Source: Neofusicoccum parvum (taxonomy: Eukaryota; Ascomycota; Dothideomycetes; Botryosphaeriales; Botryosphaeriaceae). From it: DNA of 64,000 nucleotides. The notes beneath the pieces are model-generated. The model searched no databases and was not told the origin of the DNA. It saw only the letters and a program-made list of their open reading frames with translations. A program made the translations under genes and the position numbers. Positions within the stretch are counted from its first letter, which is position 1, and every line of letters begins with the position of its first letter. This document shows positions 1 through 12,100 of the stretch, one piece after another. The DNA lies in NCBI GenBank assembly GCA_020912385.1, contig CP087219.1, positions 682,001 to 746,000 of the forward strand. The letters are read 5' to 3'.

Positions 1-1682
1 GGCCTCAAAAATAGGAAGGAAGGCGCTTGAACCGCCCGTGCTCAGGTACGGAGTCGCGGCAGAAACAAGGAGTTCCTCATTCGTCTGAGGGGAAAGAACG
101 AGAGTGAAGTGCTCAGCGGTGTTGAGAAAATAGAGGTCTTGACAGCGGTCCAAAGGATGTTTGGGAATACTGCCAATTGTTGCAGGGCGGATTGCCTTGA
201 GGAATGCATCAGCTTGAATCGGGTATTGCGTGAGAACATCGATAGAAGTCAGGTAGACGAAGGTGTGTTGGGAGAATGCATGGGCTCCGATCCGAGAGGT
301 GATGAAGTATAGGTTGCGGAGGATATGAAGCGCATTTCCCACGATAACGGGAGCAACTATAGACAGTCAGCATATGTGTCTTGTCTTCTGCACAGGCCAT
401 TTCGACCTACCACCATCGGTCGCCAGGGCGCCATCGCCAAGCATCCTTCCCAGCGCGCCTCGGAGAACTATGACTGTGGCAAACAATGCGGCTTTGAGGA
501 TCCTCCAGAGCAATGGTGAGGTGGTCCTGATTGTCTCCTGATGAAAGTGCACTGATTCCTCAGAAAGATCCACTGCGGAGAGCTTGCTCTGTCTCCACTG
601 AAGCATGAGCGAGCGAGAAAAACTTGTTAGATCATCCATCATAGTCTGGATCAACCATGGATCCTTGACATTCTCCACAGTGTGTGAGATAAGCCTGGAG
701 AAAGGCCCCATGGATCCCATCAGCGGTCGTGTTGCGATGCGCTGCAGCTGAAGGAACGAGGAGGATTGAGCCTATGATGCTCAGAATAAGCACGGAGAAA
801 TCCAAGAAAGCCACGAACTATACTCACCGACCAATTGAGCATCTGTCCAGCTTCTTCTACAACGTCAAGGTCCACAGTGCCGAGGAAGTATGCAGACTGG
901 AAGCCTTCGTTGCTGAAGAAAGCAGCTCCAATCAATACCGGCAATAGATGCTGAGAGGACATGAGCAGCTGCATTGAGATACCGGGGTAAACTGCGCCGA
1001 CTTACGTCGTAGTCCACCTGTGCCCTCTCCGCCTCTGAAAGTACCGGGAAGACATGGTTGAGCACCAGCGCAATGCAATGTGCTCCCAATTCATCTCCGT
1101 CTCTGACGTCCAGCAGCGCCAAATTGGTAGCCTGCACCAGCGCGTCCTGGAGCTTTGCCTCCAAGCTCCCCGCAAGGCGACAATCCACATCAGCTCCAGA
1201 TCCCAGCAGCAGGCCGCCCAGCACCAAAAGATGTTTCCAGCGCGGCGATCGCTCATCGGCGCCTCTGACCACTGCTGTTACCCAGTCCTCTGTCGGCATG
1301 CCGCCTCCAACTGGCATCTGGCCCGGCAGCGGCGGCTTTGCCGTGCCTTCCCGGACGTCCCGCTCGTGCTGGAGAACGGTGAGGGCGGCGGAGTGGAAGA
1401 GGCCCATGACGCGCTGGCAAGTGCGCAGGCCGTCGGGACGTTCCCATATTGCCGGTGCCGAAAGGAGCTGCGAGACAAGGAGTTGTATGTTCAGCGGGTT
1501 CGTGAGGGTGGTGAGGAGCGATGCGGCGGTCCCGAGCAGTCTGATAGCTGTGTCAGTGCCGTCCGGCAGGTGGATGGAGGCGGCGGAGCTGGCGGGATCG
1601 CGCAGTACCTGGGGGTGTCCTGCTGGTCGGTCCATGTCTGGAGCGACCGCAGCAGGGTCTCGAGCAGCCGGTCCGCGGGCAT
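1..1682 (-). CDS. Probable peroxin-8-like protein (3' end outside window)
   Basis: The reading frame starts at ATG 1682 and runs off the left edge. Four introns restore one frame: 1608-1541 (branch CTGAC), 1005-951, 827-748 and 410-357 (branch CTGAC). About 475 residues are present. The start begins MPADRLLETLL and continues into LLGTAASLLTTLTNPLN after the first intron; the last exon carries TIGSIPKHPLDRCQDLYFLN. The product looks helical and soluble, with no transmembrane segment. From memory these blocks resemble the filamentous-fungal Pex8 family, the intraperoxisomal peroxin that links docking and RING complexes during matrix-protein import. I could not run a search, so the name is an inference. 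The C-terminal SKL-type targeting signal that would support it lies beyond position 1. I see no clear N-terminal PTS2. A start 296 bp from the next gene implies a shared divergent promoter. Confidence 0.6.
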
Positions 1683-1978
1683 GATGGACGATGGCTCGGT
1701 GGGCGATGGCACTGGGGAGCAGGCGCGCACCACGGCGAGCTCGCGGACGAGGGCAAGCGCGACGAGCCGAGGCATGTGGCATGGCGCGTTCGCCGGGTAG
1801 GGCGCAGGGGCCACCGGGGCCGACCCGAGCGCAGGTCAAGCCTCCCGACGTCAGCCCTTGGCTCTCGACATCCAGGTGCGCCATGTGAGGCGCTGCGCGA
1901 GCTCAACATGAGGTGACTTCGACATTCTGCGCCGGAGCGGAGCTGTGCTGACCCATTGCGTCCAGCGTCGTCTACCGC

Positions 1979-2444
1979 ATGAGCGACCCTGCCCCGCGCG
2001 ACTACGAGACACCCCCCTTCCCGTCGCTCTACTGGCCTCTCCCCGTGCGCGGCCACCAGTCCTACTACCTCTACGATCCGGGTGACATCTGGAGGTTCAC
2101 CCTGATATGGACCCTGATCTTCTTCGGCGCCGTTCACCTGGCCACCTCAAGCTACGCCGTGATCGTGCAATGGCGGAACTGGAAGGTCATCTGGATCATC
2201 CCTGTTTTCTTTTGTATCATCGGCGGCATTGAGGCTTTCATAGCTGGGAGTATTGTTGGTGGATTGTATGTATGACTGCCTGATACTGGCTGGTATCTTT
2301 CGCTAATCTAGCTCTGTTCGCAGGCTCGGTGGTGTTTACAGCGCCGGCTATTACAGCATGTCGACATGGATACCCTTCGTCTGGGGGTTGGTCAACACTC
2401 TCGTGCTCATCCTGTCCTCGTTTGCCATACAGGGAGCGCTCTGA
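1979..2444 (+). CDS. TMEM170-like small integral membrane protein
   Basis: Two exons (1979-2265, 2324-2444) flank a 58-nt intron with a GTATGT donor and give 135 residues. Residues about 40-62, 67-100 and 112-133 are hydrophobic, so three membrane spans are likely. The block FTLIWTLIFFGAVHL, then QWRNWKVIWIIP and a GGIEAFIAGSIVGGL segment, match the TMEM170 family pattern (short eukaryotic proteins of the ER and nuclear envelope, in animals linked to ER sheet formation). Splicing the donor inside the GGL codons gives the continuous GGLLGGVYSAGYYS, typical of the third span region. The function in fungi is not established. The gene is divergent from the peroxin-like gene, with 296 bp between the two start codons. 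Confidence 0.75.
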
Positions 2445-3078
2445 CTGCGTATCTGAATGGCCTTATGGCAACGCACCATTACAAGCCGGGGTTTCGAGTT
2501 GACAGCGTTGGCAGGTGTTCCGCTGGAAGGATGCCGAGATGTGTATTGTGGAATCTTCCCGATAACTTCCAAAAAGAAAAACTTCTGAAATTTGTAGGGT
2601 CCAGATACCCTCCGAGGGAGCTGTCCAAAGAAGACAGTTGAGCTTGGAAAAGAGCTGACACTAGGAGGGTTGGGTTTACGTTACTGGACTTGATCATATA
2701 TTTCATGCTCAAACATTATCTCCAGCTTCCTCCGTTTTCTTCCAAAGCCTTCCTTTTGATTTGATCCTGCATGTGGTTGGCTGCTTCAGTTTCAGCGCAC
2801 GTGCCGAGTCATCACACTCCCAAATGTTCATCAGCGGGGACCTCACATTCACTCATCGGCGAAACCTCGCTTAGTGCCGCTCAAAACATGCGCACCTTTT
2901 GCTCCCTCTGTTTCTGTCACTTTCTTCTGCTGCACCCTCACCTCGCCAAGTTTCGTGAGAGTCCGCTGCGCGTCTCGTTCCGCGTGACAGTGGTTGCCCG
3001 ACTTCCTCTGCCACCCCGCTCGATCGCACAGCATCCAGTGTTGTCCTATACCTGGAGCATCCACCATCGAGGGCCAAC
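2445..3078. other. Intergenic: 3' region of the TMEM170-like gene and promoter of the next gene
   Basis: Short open frames occur here but none shows a family motif or splice-supported extension. The part after about 2750 is pyrimidine-rich, as usual upstream of a fungal start codon. Confidence 0.5.
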
Positions 3079-4866
3079 ATGGCAGACAAACCAACCAGCT
3101 TCCGCCAGATCTTCCGTCGCGGACGCCACAAGCCCGGCGACGCCGATGACGCCGACGATTCCAGCTCGGACAGCTCTTGGATCAAGCCGGATCGCAATCA
3201 CAGCGACGAACAGCTCTCCCCTGCCCAGCCCGTGGCTCAGCCGCCCGCTCGCTCGCCAAGCGCGCGCATGCCTAGGAAGCTACAGAAGAAGCGATCCAAC
3301 CTCGACGGCTCCGCCTCACTCGCTCCGCCCATGTCTTCCCCGGACGAGCGCGACAAGTCTCCCAGTAACAAGCCGGCCGAGTCTGTTGCCGCAAGTGAGA
3401 CACGTCGGAGTGCTCGTCGCAAGGAGCGCCGCCAGCAGGAGCCTATAGTGACCACCAGGTCCCGCAAGAACAAGGAATCGACCGGCTCCAGCATCTTCGA
3501 CACCGACTCTACGACTGTACGCAACGGAGAGCCCGGCCGTGCTCCATCCAAGGGGTCGACCAGAGCTGAGCGGTCGCTCTTTGGACAGGAACGTCACTAC
3601 AGGAAGTATCCATTCGTTGAGCCGCCTCGTGAGGATAGCAGCAACGACGAGAGCGGCGGTGAGGAAGACATGTCGGCCCTGTCCCCGATGTCCACGAAGA
3701 GTGAGCCAATACTCTCAACGAGTTGCAACGACGGCAATGAGCGCCGCAGGTCTTTTGGCCCAGCGTTCGACCTCGATACTATCAGTAAGTAGAAATATCT
3801 CCGTCCTGTGGGAGGGGGCCGGATAACTGCACTCTTAGTCCTTCGTTTCGAGCTCAGCTACAACAAGCCTTCCTTTTCGCTGCGACTCCCAGACACGCAA
3901 GTGGACTATGCTATTGATATTGAAGCAGCAATCCAAAAGACCATTCCCTTGCCCACTAGTGAGCTTCGCAACAAACGGGAACGTCGCCAACAGCGTCGCT
4001 CCAGAAGCCCGGACAGGCGCCCGCCCCGTACCCCTTCGCCGGTCTCTCCCGCCCACGAGAAGAGGGTCAAGGGCAGCGACAGTCCGGTCTCTCCGATCGA
4101 AGAACCCAAGGACGACAGCCTCAGCAACACCGAAGCGCCCCTGCTACCCCACGAGCGCACAGCCATCGACGACACCTTCAACCCCCCTTCCCGTCAGCCG
4201 AGCCCCACTAGCTCAGCCCAGCACCAGCTCCCGTCCAAAGTCGGCCGCATGTCGCGCAGCAGCTCGAAACTTCAAAAGAAGCCCTCGCAGCGCATGAGCA
4301 AGATCCCCACACCCAGAGCCGCCTCCGACAATGACGCTGCCAACAAGAATGACGACGCTACCATCAATGACACCACGGCTGCTGCCGCCGTCTCTGACAA
4401 TGACAACGACAACCGCTGCTACCTCTCCGCCGCCGACGCCGAAGCCGCGCTCATCTCCACACTCAAGAACCTCGACGAGGGCCGGAGCACCGCCGACGAA
4501 ATCCAAGCCACGAGGCAAGAAGTCCTGCGCCGCGCCGCCGCCGTGCTGGACCTTCCGCCGCGCCCCTCGTCGTCCTCGCACAGCGACGGCGATGGCGGCC
4601 GTTCGCCCGCTGACGGCGAGCGTGGTCCTTCCCCCAGCCGTGGTCGCGCTCGCTATCGCTCGCCCTCCCCCGACCGCGTCTTCCACCCCCGCAACGTCCA
4701 GTACGACAAGCCGCTCACGCTGGCGGGCGGTGTCGTGCAGCGCGGGTTCAGGCGCTGGCGCTGCTGCTCCTGCCGGTGCTTCACGCACTACGACAGTCAT
4801 GTGTGCAGCAAGCTGGATTGCGCGCACGTGAGGTGCGAGGGTACGTGTGAGAGGTTCGAACCTTGA
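3079..4866 (+). CDS. Disordered SR-type protein with a C-terminal cysteine-rich motif
   Basis: Exon 1 is 3079-3784 and exon 2 is 3839-4866, with a GTAAGT donor and a TAG acceptor, giving 577 residues. The first 500 or so residues are low complexity, rich in Ser, Arg, Pro, Asp and Lys, with several SPDR/SPSP/SPVSP clusters that look like proline-directed phosphorylation sites. The last 45 residues change character: RRWRCCSCRCFTHYDSHVC is followed by CAHVRC and CEGTC, so eight Cys and several His fall within about 30 residues, a plausible zinc site. An alternative acceptor near 3893 would shorten the start of exon 2 but keep the tail. I do not recognise a named family. The basic, phosphorylatable body suggests a nuclear or scaffold role, but this is only inference. 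Confidence 0.8.
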
Positions 4867-5555
4867 GTGCACGGGATTAGGTCAGTTGAGGGTGGAGGGC
4901 CATGGGTTTGCGGATATGGGTTGAGAGGATTGGGGGACGGTGGTTATGAGATGGTGTTTTGGCCTTGGGCTTTAGCGGTTGGCAAAATTGCGCTTGGGAA
5001 CATTGGCAGAAGGGGAGAGCTTCCGGCTGCACGAGATGGATATACGGTCGGCCTCACAAGGGGAGATTGCCTATAGAAAGTGCTTTGTTCCAAATCTTGC
5101 GGTGTCTTGGCGTGTTGGTGACATGTTGATGTAAGTGAGGCTCTCTTGGGCAGTGATGAACCCAAGCTGTGCTCACTGCTGTGTAATGTACGGGGCACAA
5201 GTCTAGAACGGTGGTATATGAGGTCTTCATTGATGGCAGCTGGATTCTGGGATTCTGGGATGGGTGAGCGAGGTGGTTCCAGTGCATGGAGGGGGTGGGC
5301 TCCAACTCGAATCCTGCGATAGTCGGCACTTCGAAGTCCCTATGCCAGGCTGGCTGCCTACCAGTCAGGTGTAGTAGACGTTGAAAGCTCTAACATGTGA
5401 CCCTAAGTCTGGAGCGCTGGCTTTCAGTCACAATCCCGCTGTGCGTGCTCCCCTAGCTACCGTCTCATTCACCACCCTCCCTTTCGGGCGTAGCACCGTC
5501 GATCGTCACAGAAGCGAGCACGCGCACCCGATTACCGTAATCCTCCTCGCTTATC

Positions 5556-5563
5556 TATATAAA
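5556..5563 (+). promoter_or_regulatory. TATA box without an assigned gene
   Basis: The sequence TATATAAA is followed by C-rich then CT-rich sequence, the usual arrangement of a fungal core promoter and leader. No convincing coding exon follows within 1 kb. Confidence 0.35.
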
Positions 5564-5796
5564 CCCTCCCCCCTTCGCCCAACGGCCTCTTCTTCTTTTC
5601 TCTTCACCTCCGCCAACAGGCAGGGTCTGAGCTACCGGCCGGGGTCCAGGTTATCCCAGCCTGGTGGAGGACAAAGGTCTAGAGACGATTCGTGGCGAGC
5701 TGGCAAAGGGAAGCCTCTTCGGCGGGGACCCAGTGGGCACGCCGGAGGGGGGCTATCACCTCAATTATATAGTTCACTTAGCTTAATGCAGCTTCT

Positions 5797-5880
5797 CTTC
5801 AGTTTATTCTCTGGACCTGTATGTCTTCTCAGTTCAGTCTCTGGACTTGTCTTCTTAGTTTGATCTCTGAACTAGACTGA
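5797..5880 (+). repeat. Three imperfect tandem copies of a ~27-nt unit
   Basis: Three successive copies share the pattern TTCAGTYTATTCTCTGGACYTG, variable spacer, GTCTTCT. The third copy is the most diverged (TTAGTTTGATCTCTGAACTAG). The copies follow the orphan TATA box by about 240 bp. Confidence 0.5.
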
Positions 5881-6612
5881 TACTGTATGAGCTTCGTGGC
5901 TATGTCGATATCACGAATCACAGGTAGTGCTCTTAACTACCATTCAGACCCTCTTCCTCTTTCTCGTCCTTCTCCTCTTGCATTTCTTCACCCAGCTATC
6001 CCTCACACCCGTCCCCCGCGCGTAAAGGTTTCTCTGCGCATTCCATTGCCTCGCCCATCATCGTATGCTTATTGACGAGAACCTTTGGTCGTTGGATGTT
6101 GTCTCTTTCTCTTCCGACTCTTCCTCTATAGCTTTCTCTGCTCTCTTGCTAGTTTAAAGTTGGCATTGAAAAACAAGTCGATGATAATACAAGCTGTTCT
6201 CAACACTTTGTTTGCTAAAGGTGGCTCTCCATCCAGATTTGTACTTTGGTGGACCGCATAGCGCCAACAGTACATTTTAGCATGACTGGAAAGGTTTTAG
6301 AATCCACACCAGAGTTCATTATTAATACTTTGGTATTGCGAATTACGCAGACAGATCAGTATTTCAAACACAGCTTTGAAAAGACAATGATGAACGACTG
6401 CTGAAACGAATTGGTATTTACGCAGGGTGACCATTTTTCCGCTTGTAGAGTATTAACGCTGACGCCGTTTCAAGCTCGCAAAGAACGCCAAGCCAAGACA
6501 TCTCGTAAGACCAGAGATTCGTATCAATCTCAACTCGTGATAGCGCGGGAGTAAGTTAGTTGTATCAAGAAGTAAAACACAAGAAAAAAAAATAAACGAG
6601 ACGGAATGAGGA

Positions 6613-8434
6613 TCAACGTCTCCTCCGCCGCCTGAGCTCCCACTCAGTGTGGTCGTCATCGGCAAAATTGCCGAAGAATTCCAACTTAGGCTCTTCCTCC
6701 TCTGTTTGCTCGACCATTTCGGTCAAAGGGTTGACTTTAGGATTCTGTGTTGTCGAGGCCATTTCGCCATCTTCAGAGGCGAGGCCAATGTCGCCCAGCA
6801 TGTAGTGCCCTAGGTAGTAGACCGCATCGAGGACCTCCTTGCCTGTCGGCACGATGTTCTGCTTGGGCAAGAGGAAGCCGTAGCTGCCCGTGTCGCGCAG
6901 TTTGATTTGGTATGAATACTTAATGCTCATCTCGTTGTAGAACCAGTCAAGGGCGCTTCCACCGCCACTCTCAATGCGCGGAAGGTAGGTTTTCTGGTCC
7001 TTGTTCTTGCCCGTGTACGCTACGTTGCCTTCGCAAGCTGATGTCGCCTTGTACGAGTGACCGTTCTTGGAGACACGAATGGCCTTAGCAAGACCAAGCG
7101 CAACTTCCTCCAGGTCTTCGAGCGTGGGTGGGAATGCAGCGCAAGAGTAAGAGTAAGGGTACAGGACCTGCTCCGAGTAGGAGTGGAGGTCGATGAACGC
7201 AACGAAGTTGACGTTGTTTTGCTCCGTCTCGTTCCTGGCCCAGTCGGCAAAGCGCTTCGCCTCGACGCCCTCAAATGGCTCGTCTCCGGCGAAGCTTTCC
7301 GAGCAAGGATTACCTCGCGTAGACTCACTATCCCAGTGGAAGTCATAGGAGCGGTCCAGATCAACGCCGCGGCAGAAACGGAGGGAGGTCATCTGCCGGT
7401 TCTTCCGCCAAAGTCGGTCCGTCTCCCAAGTGTAGACGTAGCCATCCGGGTTCAGTGTAGGGACAAAGACCCAGTCGAATGCCTCCAGCAAGGCAGTGGT
7501 TGTGGCGGACTTACCGTAAGAGGTGATCAGTGAATATGCAAGGTAGTTGACGGTGCTGACGCTGATCCACTCGCGCGCATGGGAGCCACCGGTAACAAGA
7601 ATGGTCTTCCGCGGCCCGCTGTCCTGATCTTTGTTCGTGGGATGCACGCCCACCCGCAACGCAGGAATGTCGCGGCCTTCGTAGGATATGCCAATGTTTA
7701 TGAGCCGGGTGTGTGTCGTGAAAAGGGACTCCATGAGGCGCAGCCACGGCATGATGACGGACAGCGGCTGGTAGTCGCGGAAAAAGAGATTGGTCTGCGC
7801 ATTTTGGGCAGGGCGCACGGAGTGCGAGAAGGGCTCGCGGGAGGGTATCGAGTTGGGATCGGTCGCGGGATACGAGTCGAATATGGCCTGGGCGAGGTCG
7901 TGGTCGCGCATCAACGGCGCATGGGCTTCTTGAAGCGAGGCAGGCAGCAGCCCAAGCAACGAAGGCACCTGTCCGGGTTCTGTGAGCAGCTGCGTCTTCT
8001 GAGAACGGGACGCCGCGCCTGGTACTCACCACGTCCTTGGCCAGCCGGATGTCGACCCAGTTCTCGCTGAACTCCCACACGTCGAGGAAGAGCGTGCTCG
8101 CGGCCTCGGCAAGCTTCGCGGCCTCGTACTCGGTGCTCACGTTGAAGCGCAGCACCATGTCCTCGCCATAGCGCGCCAGCAATTTGCCAGGCGGCGACAC
8201 ACGGCCGCCCCGGGCATTGGAGTCGTGCGGCGGCTGGCCGGCGGGCGTCGGGGCTTGCGGCGGGGCCCAGAGGGCGTGCAAGACGCGGTCGGAGAGCTTA
8301 CGCCATGACGGGCGCGTGTCGGGCTGGTCCAGCGGCGAGGTGCAACACTGGTCGAAACGGGAGGGGCCGGCAGCAGCAAGCGCAGGCGCGCACAAAAACA
8401 GCAGGCCAGCGCGGGCGAAGACGTGGACGCGCAT
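6613..8434 (-). CDS. ECM14: Ecm14-type inactive metallocarboxypeptidase (M14 family)
   Basis: Exons 8434-8030 and 7968-6613 join across a 61-nt intron (8029-7969) to give 586 residues, the usual Ecm14 length. A signal peptide covers about residues 1-22. A propeptide follows, then an M14 domain from about residue 190. The zinc ligands are present: His265 and Glu268 in [11 protein letters not shown], and His397 in DLHSYSE. The general-base glutamate of active carboxypeptidases, expected just before LRDTG, is Lys491 here ([16 protein letters not shown]), and the Asn of the usual NR pair is Asp (GVDLDRS). This fits the known pseudo-enzyme status of Ecm14. It is expected to be secretory or vacuolar with a cell-wall-related role. 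The C-terminus ends in an Arg-rich run. The gene is divergent from the Sec7 gene. Confidence 0.93.
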
Positions 8435-9162
8435 GGCGGTTCGGCGGGTGCGGTCGCGGTCGTAGGGCGTGGAGCGAGCGCGTGCGGTGCTGCAGCGCAG
8501 CGTGTACGTAAGGATGTCGTGGGAGCAGGATCAAATGCGGGCCGCGGCGGCTGTGACGGCTGTGACGGTCGTCGCGCAGCAGGCTTCTGCAGGCTGGAGT
8601 GCGGTTGGCAGCTCCCGCGCGCGGTGGAGACGGCGTGTGGCTGGCCACCCCAGCGAAACACACCGGATTCCAATCGCGCGGCGCGCCAAGCCCAGCCTGA
8701 AGCGCAGCCACGGCCCTGCCAGCCAGGTGCCCGCTGTCCACGCCGGTGCTGCAGCGCCTGCGTGTGCGCGCCCAACTCTCCCGTGTCAGTGCCAGAGCCA
8801 GCAGCGCCCGCCTCACGCACCGCGCCTGCGACCGCGACGCCGACACGCTGCTCCACCCAACACCAACGCGCCCGCCCCGAGCTCCTCTCGTTATTGCCGT
8901 GGCGGTGCCGGCCCGGTCCCATCTTCTGGCCCCTGGAGCGCAGGCCGCGTTGCATCCGTTGCATCACCGACTCAGCGCTCTGCCAGCCCTACGGGGCCCA
9001 CCGGCCAAAGCATCGTAATCCCACGCGGTCCCCTGGTTTCCTGCCTGCGATCCCCACGGCCCCTACTCCAACCAGCACCACCGCGACAAGTCCCCAATGC
9101 GCTCCGAAGCATCGCCAATGCCGACTTGACCGCCCGCGCCCACGCCCGCCCAACCCAGAGCC
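8435..9162. promoter_or_regulatory. Divergent promoter region ECM14 / Sec7 gene
   Basis: A 728-bp GC-rich spacer lies between two start codons on opposite strands. Long open frames across it (8423-9533) are by-products of high GC and overlap the true Sec7 exon. No TATA box was seen. Confidence 0.5.
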
Positions 9163-12100
9163 ATGCCGCTGCGAGGCTTACGCCCGGGGAGGAGCGACAA
9201 GGACCTCAAGCGCCGCAGCACCCTCGACCCTCAGAGCATCCTCCGGCGCGGCGAGCAGGCTTCGCGCGCCCAGTCCGCCACCGACCTGGCTCCTCACCGC
9301 GGCATCCAGTCCAGCGATGGCACGCGCCCGCCCCAGCTCGATCCGCGAGCTTCCTGGGCCGGCGAGCCGCCGCCCTCGCCGCCCATCCAAGACCACAACG
9401 CGCAGACGCGCCGCTTCAGTATGTTGAGGTTTCGTCACGCCTCCGACCCGCAGCTGTCCCAGAAGGCCAAAGAGCACGCCCAGATGGCCGCCGCCCGCGA
9501 CGCTCCTCCGGTGCCCGCCATGCCCGCAGGTAATTTTGGAGCGCCAGGGCTTCCGCGCACACGTGAGGACCAGCAAGCTAACCCGCGCGCCCTCGCAGCC
9601 CCGGCAATCATCACGACTGCGCCGACCATGGAGCCGCCCGCGAATCCGCCGCCCAAGAAGAAACCAAAGTTCCCGACCTTCAGGCGCCGCCTCTCGTTCG
9701 AACCCGCCTCAGACTCGCCGCGGAAGTCCTCGGAGCATAAGCGCAGCGCCGAGCACGCGCGACCAAGCCTGGGGGGGCTGATGGAGGCCAGGCCCAGCCA
9801 GGAGGACCCCGCGCGGTTGTCAGTCTCCCGAGCGCGCGAAGCCGCCGCGGAAAATGGGCATTCGAACACCGGGTCGCAAACTGCGCTGGGAGGGAGAACG
9901 TCAGACTCGTCGCGGTCTGACGGGAGCTCCGGCGACCACGTTCATTTTGCACCAAACAAGCGGCCTTTGCTGACCTCGCATTCCACCATCTTCAGGTTAC
10001 CCAGGAGAAACAAGGAGTCGAACCGCAAATCCCTATTTCCTTTGCCAGTCCGGATACCCGCCCCGCCAGAGTTCCCGGATACGGCTCCTGCTACTCCTCG
10101 CGCATCAACCAGCGGCGTCAGCGTCAATTCTCCTCATCACTCCCCCGACGGAACCTATAGTCCCCCCTTGACCGCCGTACATCGATCAAATACCGATGGG
10201 AGCAGTCAGCCCTCGCAGCCTTCCTCACACTCCGCGCTCGCTTCCGCCGTCAACGTCTCTTCCGCCGCACAGCCTAATTTGCTGAGAAATGATTCGACAA
10301 CTTCCGCTCGCTCGGCAAGGTCTTCGCCGTCCCTAGCTCCTCCAGCGCGAATAGGTCTCCGCGGTCGGTCTTCCACCATGGGTTCGATGGGAGGTAAGTC
10401 CGACGATGACCCACCTCCCACTCCACCCCTGGGGGATGGTCGGCTTTCAACATCGACTACCGGAAGAGCTAGTTTCAGCAATCTTTTCCACCTTGGAAAT
10501 CGTTTCAGGCAAGCTACGGAACCAAACTCACCACGCCGTGGTTCTCCAGGTCACATAGCGTCCGGCCGAGGATCGAACTCGACGTCGTTGAACATCAGTA
10601 GAGAAGCCCTGGTCATACCTGGACGAGAGGAGGGCGAAGCGCCAGGAAGATACCTTGAACGCCTCGAAGAAAATCTCGACCGGAGTCTGATTGCGAGCGT
10701 GGTGGCCAAGCATGGGGATGAATTTTCGTTAGCAGTGCTCCGGAGCTACATGCGGAGGTTCATGTTTTTCGGGGATCCCATCGATATGGCCCTCAGGAAG
10801 CTGCTGATGGAGGTAGAGTTGCCGAAGGAGACCCAACAGATCGACAGAGTTCTCCAGGGGTTCGCCGACCGCTACCACGAGTGCAACCCCGGGATTTTTA
10901 TGTCACCCGGTAAGCACACATTTAATCGTTCGGTGTCTGAAAGATGTCACGGAAGCACTGATTGTTTGCAGAGGAGGCTTATTTCATTTCGTTCTCCATC
11001 GTGCTCTTGAACTCGGATTTCTTCAACCCGAACAACAAGCGCAAGATGCAAAAACCCGACTACATCAAGAACTGCAACGGTTCGAATGCTTCAGAAGTCA
11101 ACGAGGATGTCCTTGCCACGCTTTACGACAATATCGTCTACACACAGTTCATACACATCGACGACGAGGTCGATCTCCGGAGTTTGGCGACTAGAGGGAA
11201 AAAGAAGTCCAAGATCATCAAGAATGCTGTTCAGGATCCGGTGAAAAAGGCACAGAAGGAACCGGTTGATCCTTACACCATCATCTTCGAGAACAAGCTG
11301 GACATACTTCGACCGCCGATCAAGGACGTCATGCAATTCGAGGATCCTTACAGCTACAAGGGCACTGCACAATGCATAGACCTGAACTCGCTGCACAGGA
11401 CTTTCGCCAAATACGGAGTCATCCAAATTGTCTCCGCTCGTTCCCGGCCGGAGGCGTTCATGTCGCCCAGTACAATAGAAAACCCGGATGGTGCACAGGC
11501 TGGCGTGGTTGAGATGCCCGTTACAAAAGTTGGTATCTTGTGGCGGAAAGACTCGAAAAAGAAGGCAGCGAGGTCACCGTGGCAAGAATGGGGAGCTATT
11601 CTTACACGGTCCAGCTTATCGTTCTTCAAGAACGCCAGCTGGGCCAAGAGCTTGGTCCATCAACATGATTCACACGAAAGAGCCGGAGGTGCCGGGAATC
11701 CTGTGGTCTTCAGACCTCCGGTTGAGGAGTTCAAGCCCGATTACGCAATACCAATGGACCAATGCGTGGCAGCCCTGGACTCAAGCTACAGGAAGCACAA
11801 GCATGCATTTGTTATATTTGGCAAGGGTGGAGCGGAGGAGGTATTCCTGGCAGATAATGAGGCGGAAATGAACGACTGGCTAGCAAAGTTGAACTACACT
11901 GCGACATTCGAAACTGCTGGAATAAGACCAAGAGGCCTCATTGGCGGGAACTACGAAGGCCAGCGGAATCGAGGTCTGAGACGACTAGAATCTTCGCAGT
12001 CTACGAGATCCATTCAAACACCCACCGGTGAGGTGACAATCTCAAGCGGGAAGATCGACAATCATCTTGCGCAACAGATCGCAACAGCTCGGAGGGAGAA

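Larger units (their letters stand above)
4867..6612. other. Gene-free stretch with a TATA box and short repeats
   Basis: The stretch holds the 3' flank of the preceding gene and, from about 6450, the 3' flank of ECM14. In the middle TATATAAA stands at 5556-5563, followed by pyrimidine-rich leader-like sequence. The longest open frame downstream (5381-5863) has no recognisable content and lacks coding character. Possibly an unannotated or non-coding transcript; I found no tRNA, snRNA, SRP or RNase P signature. Confidence 0.4.
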
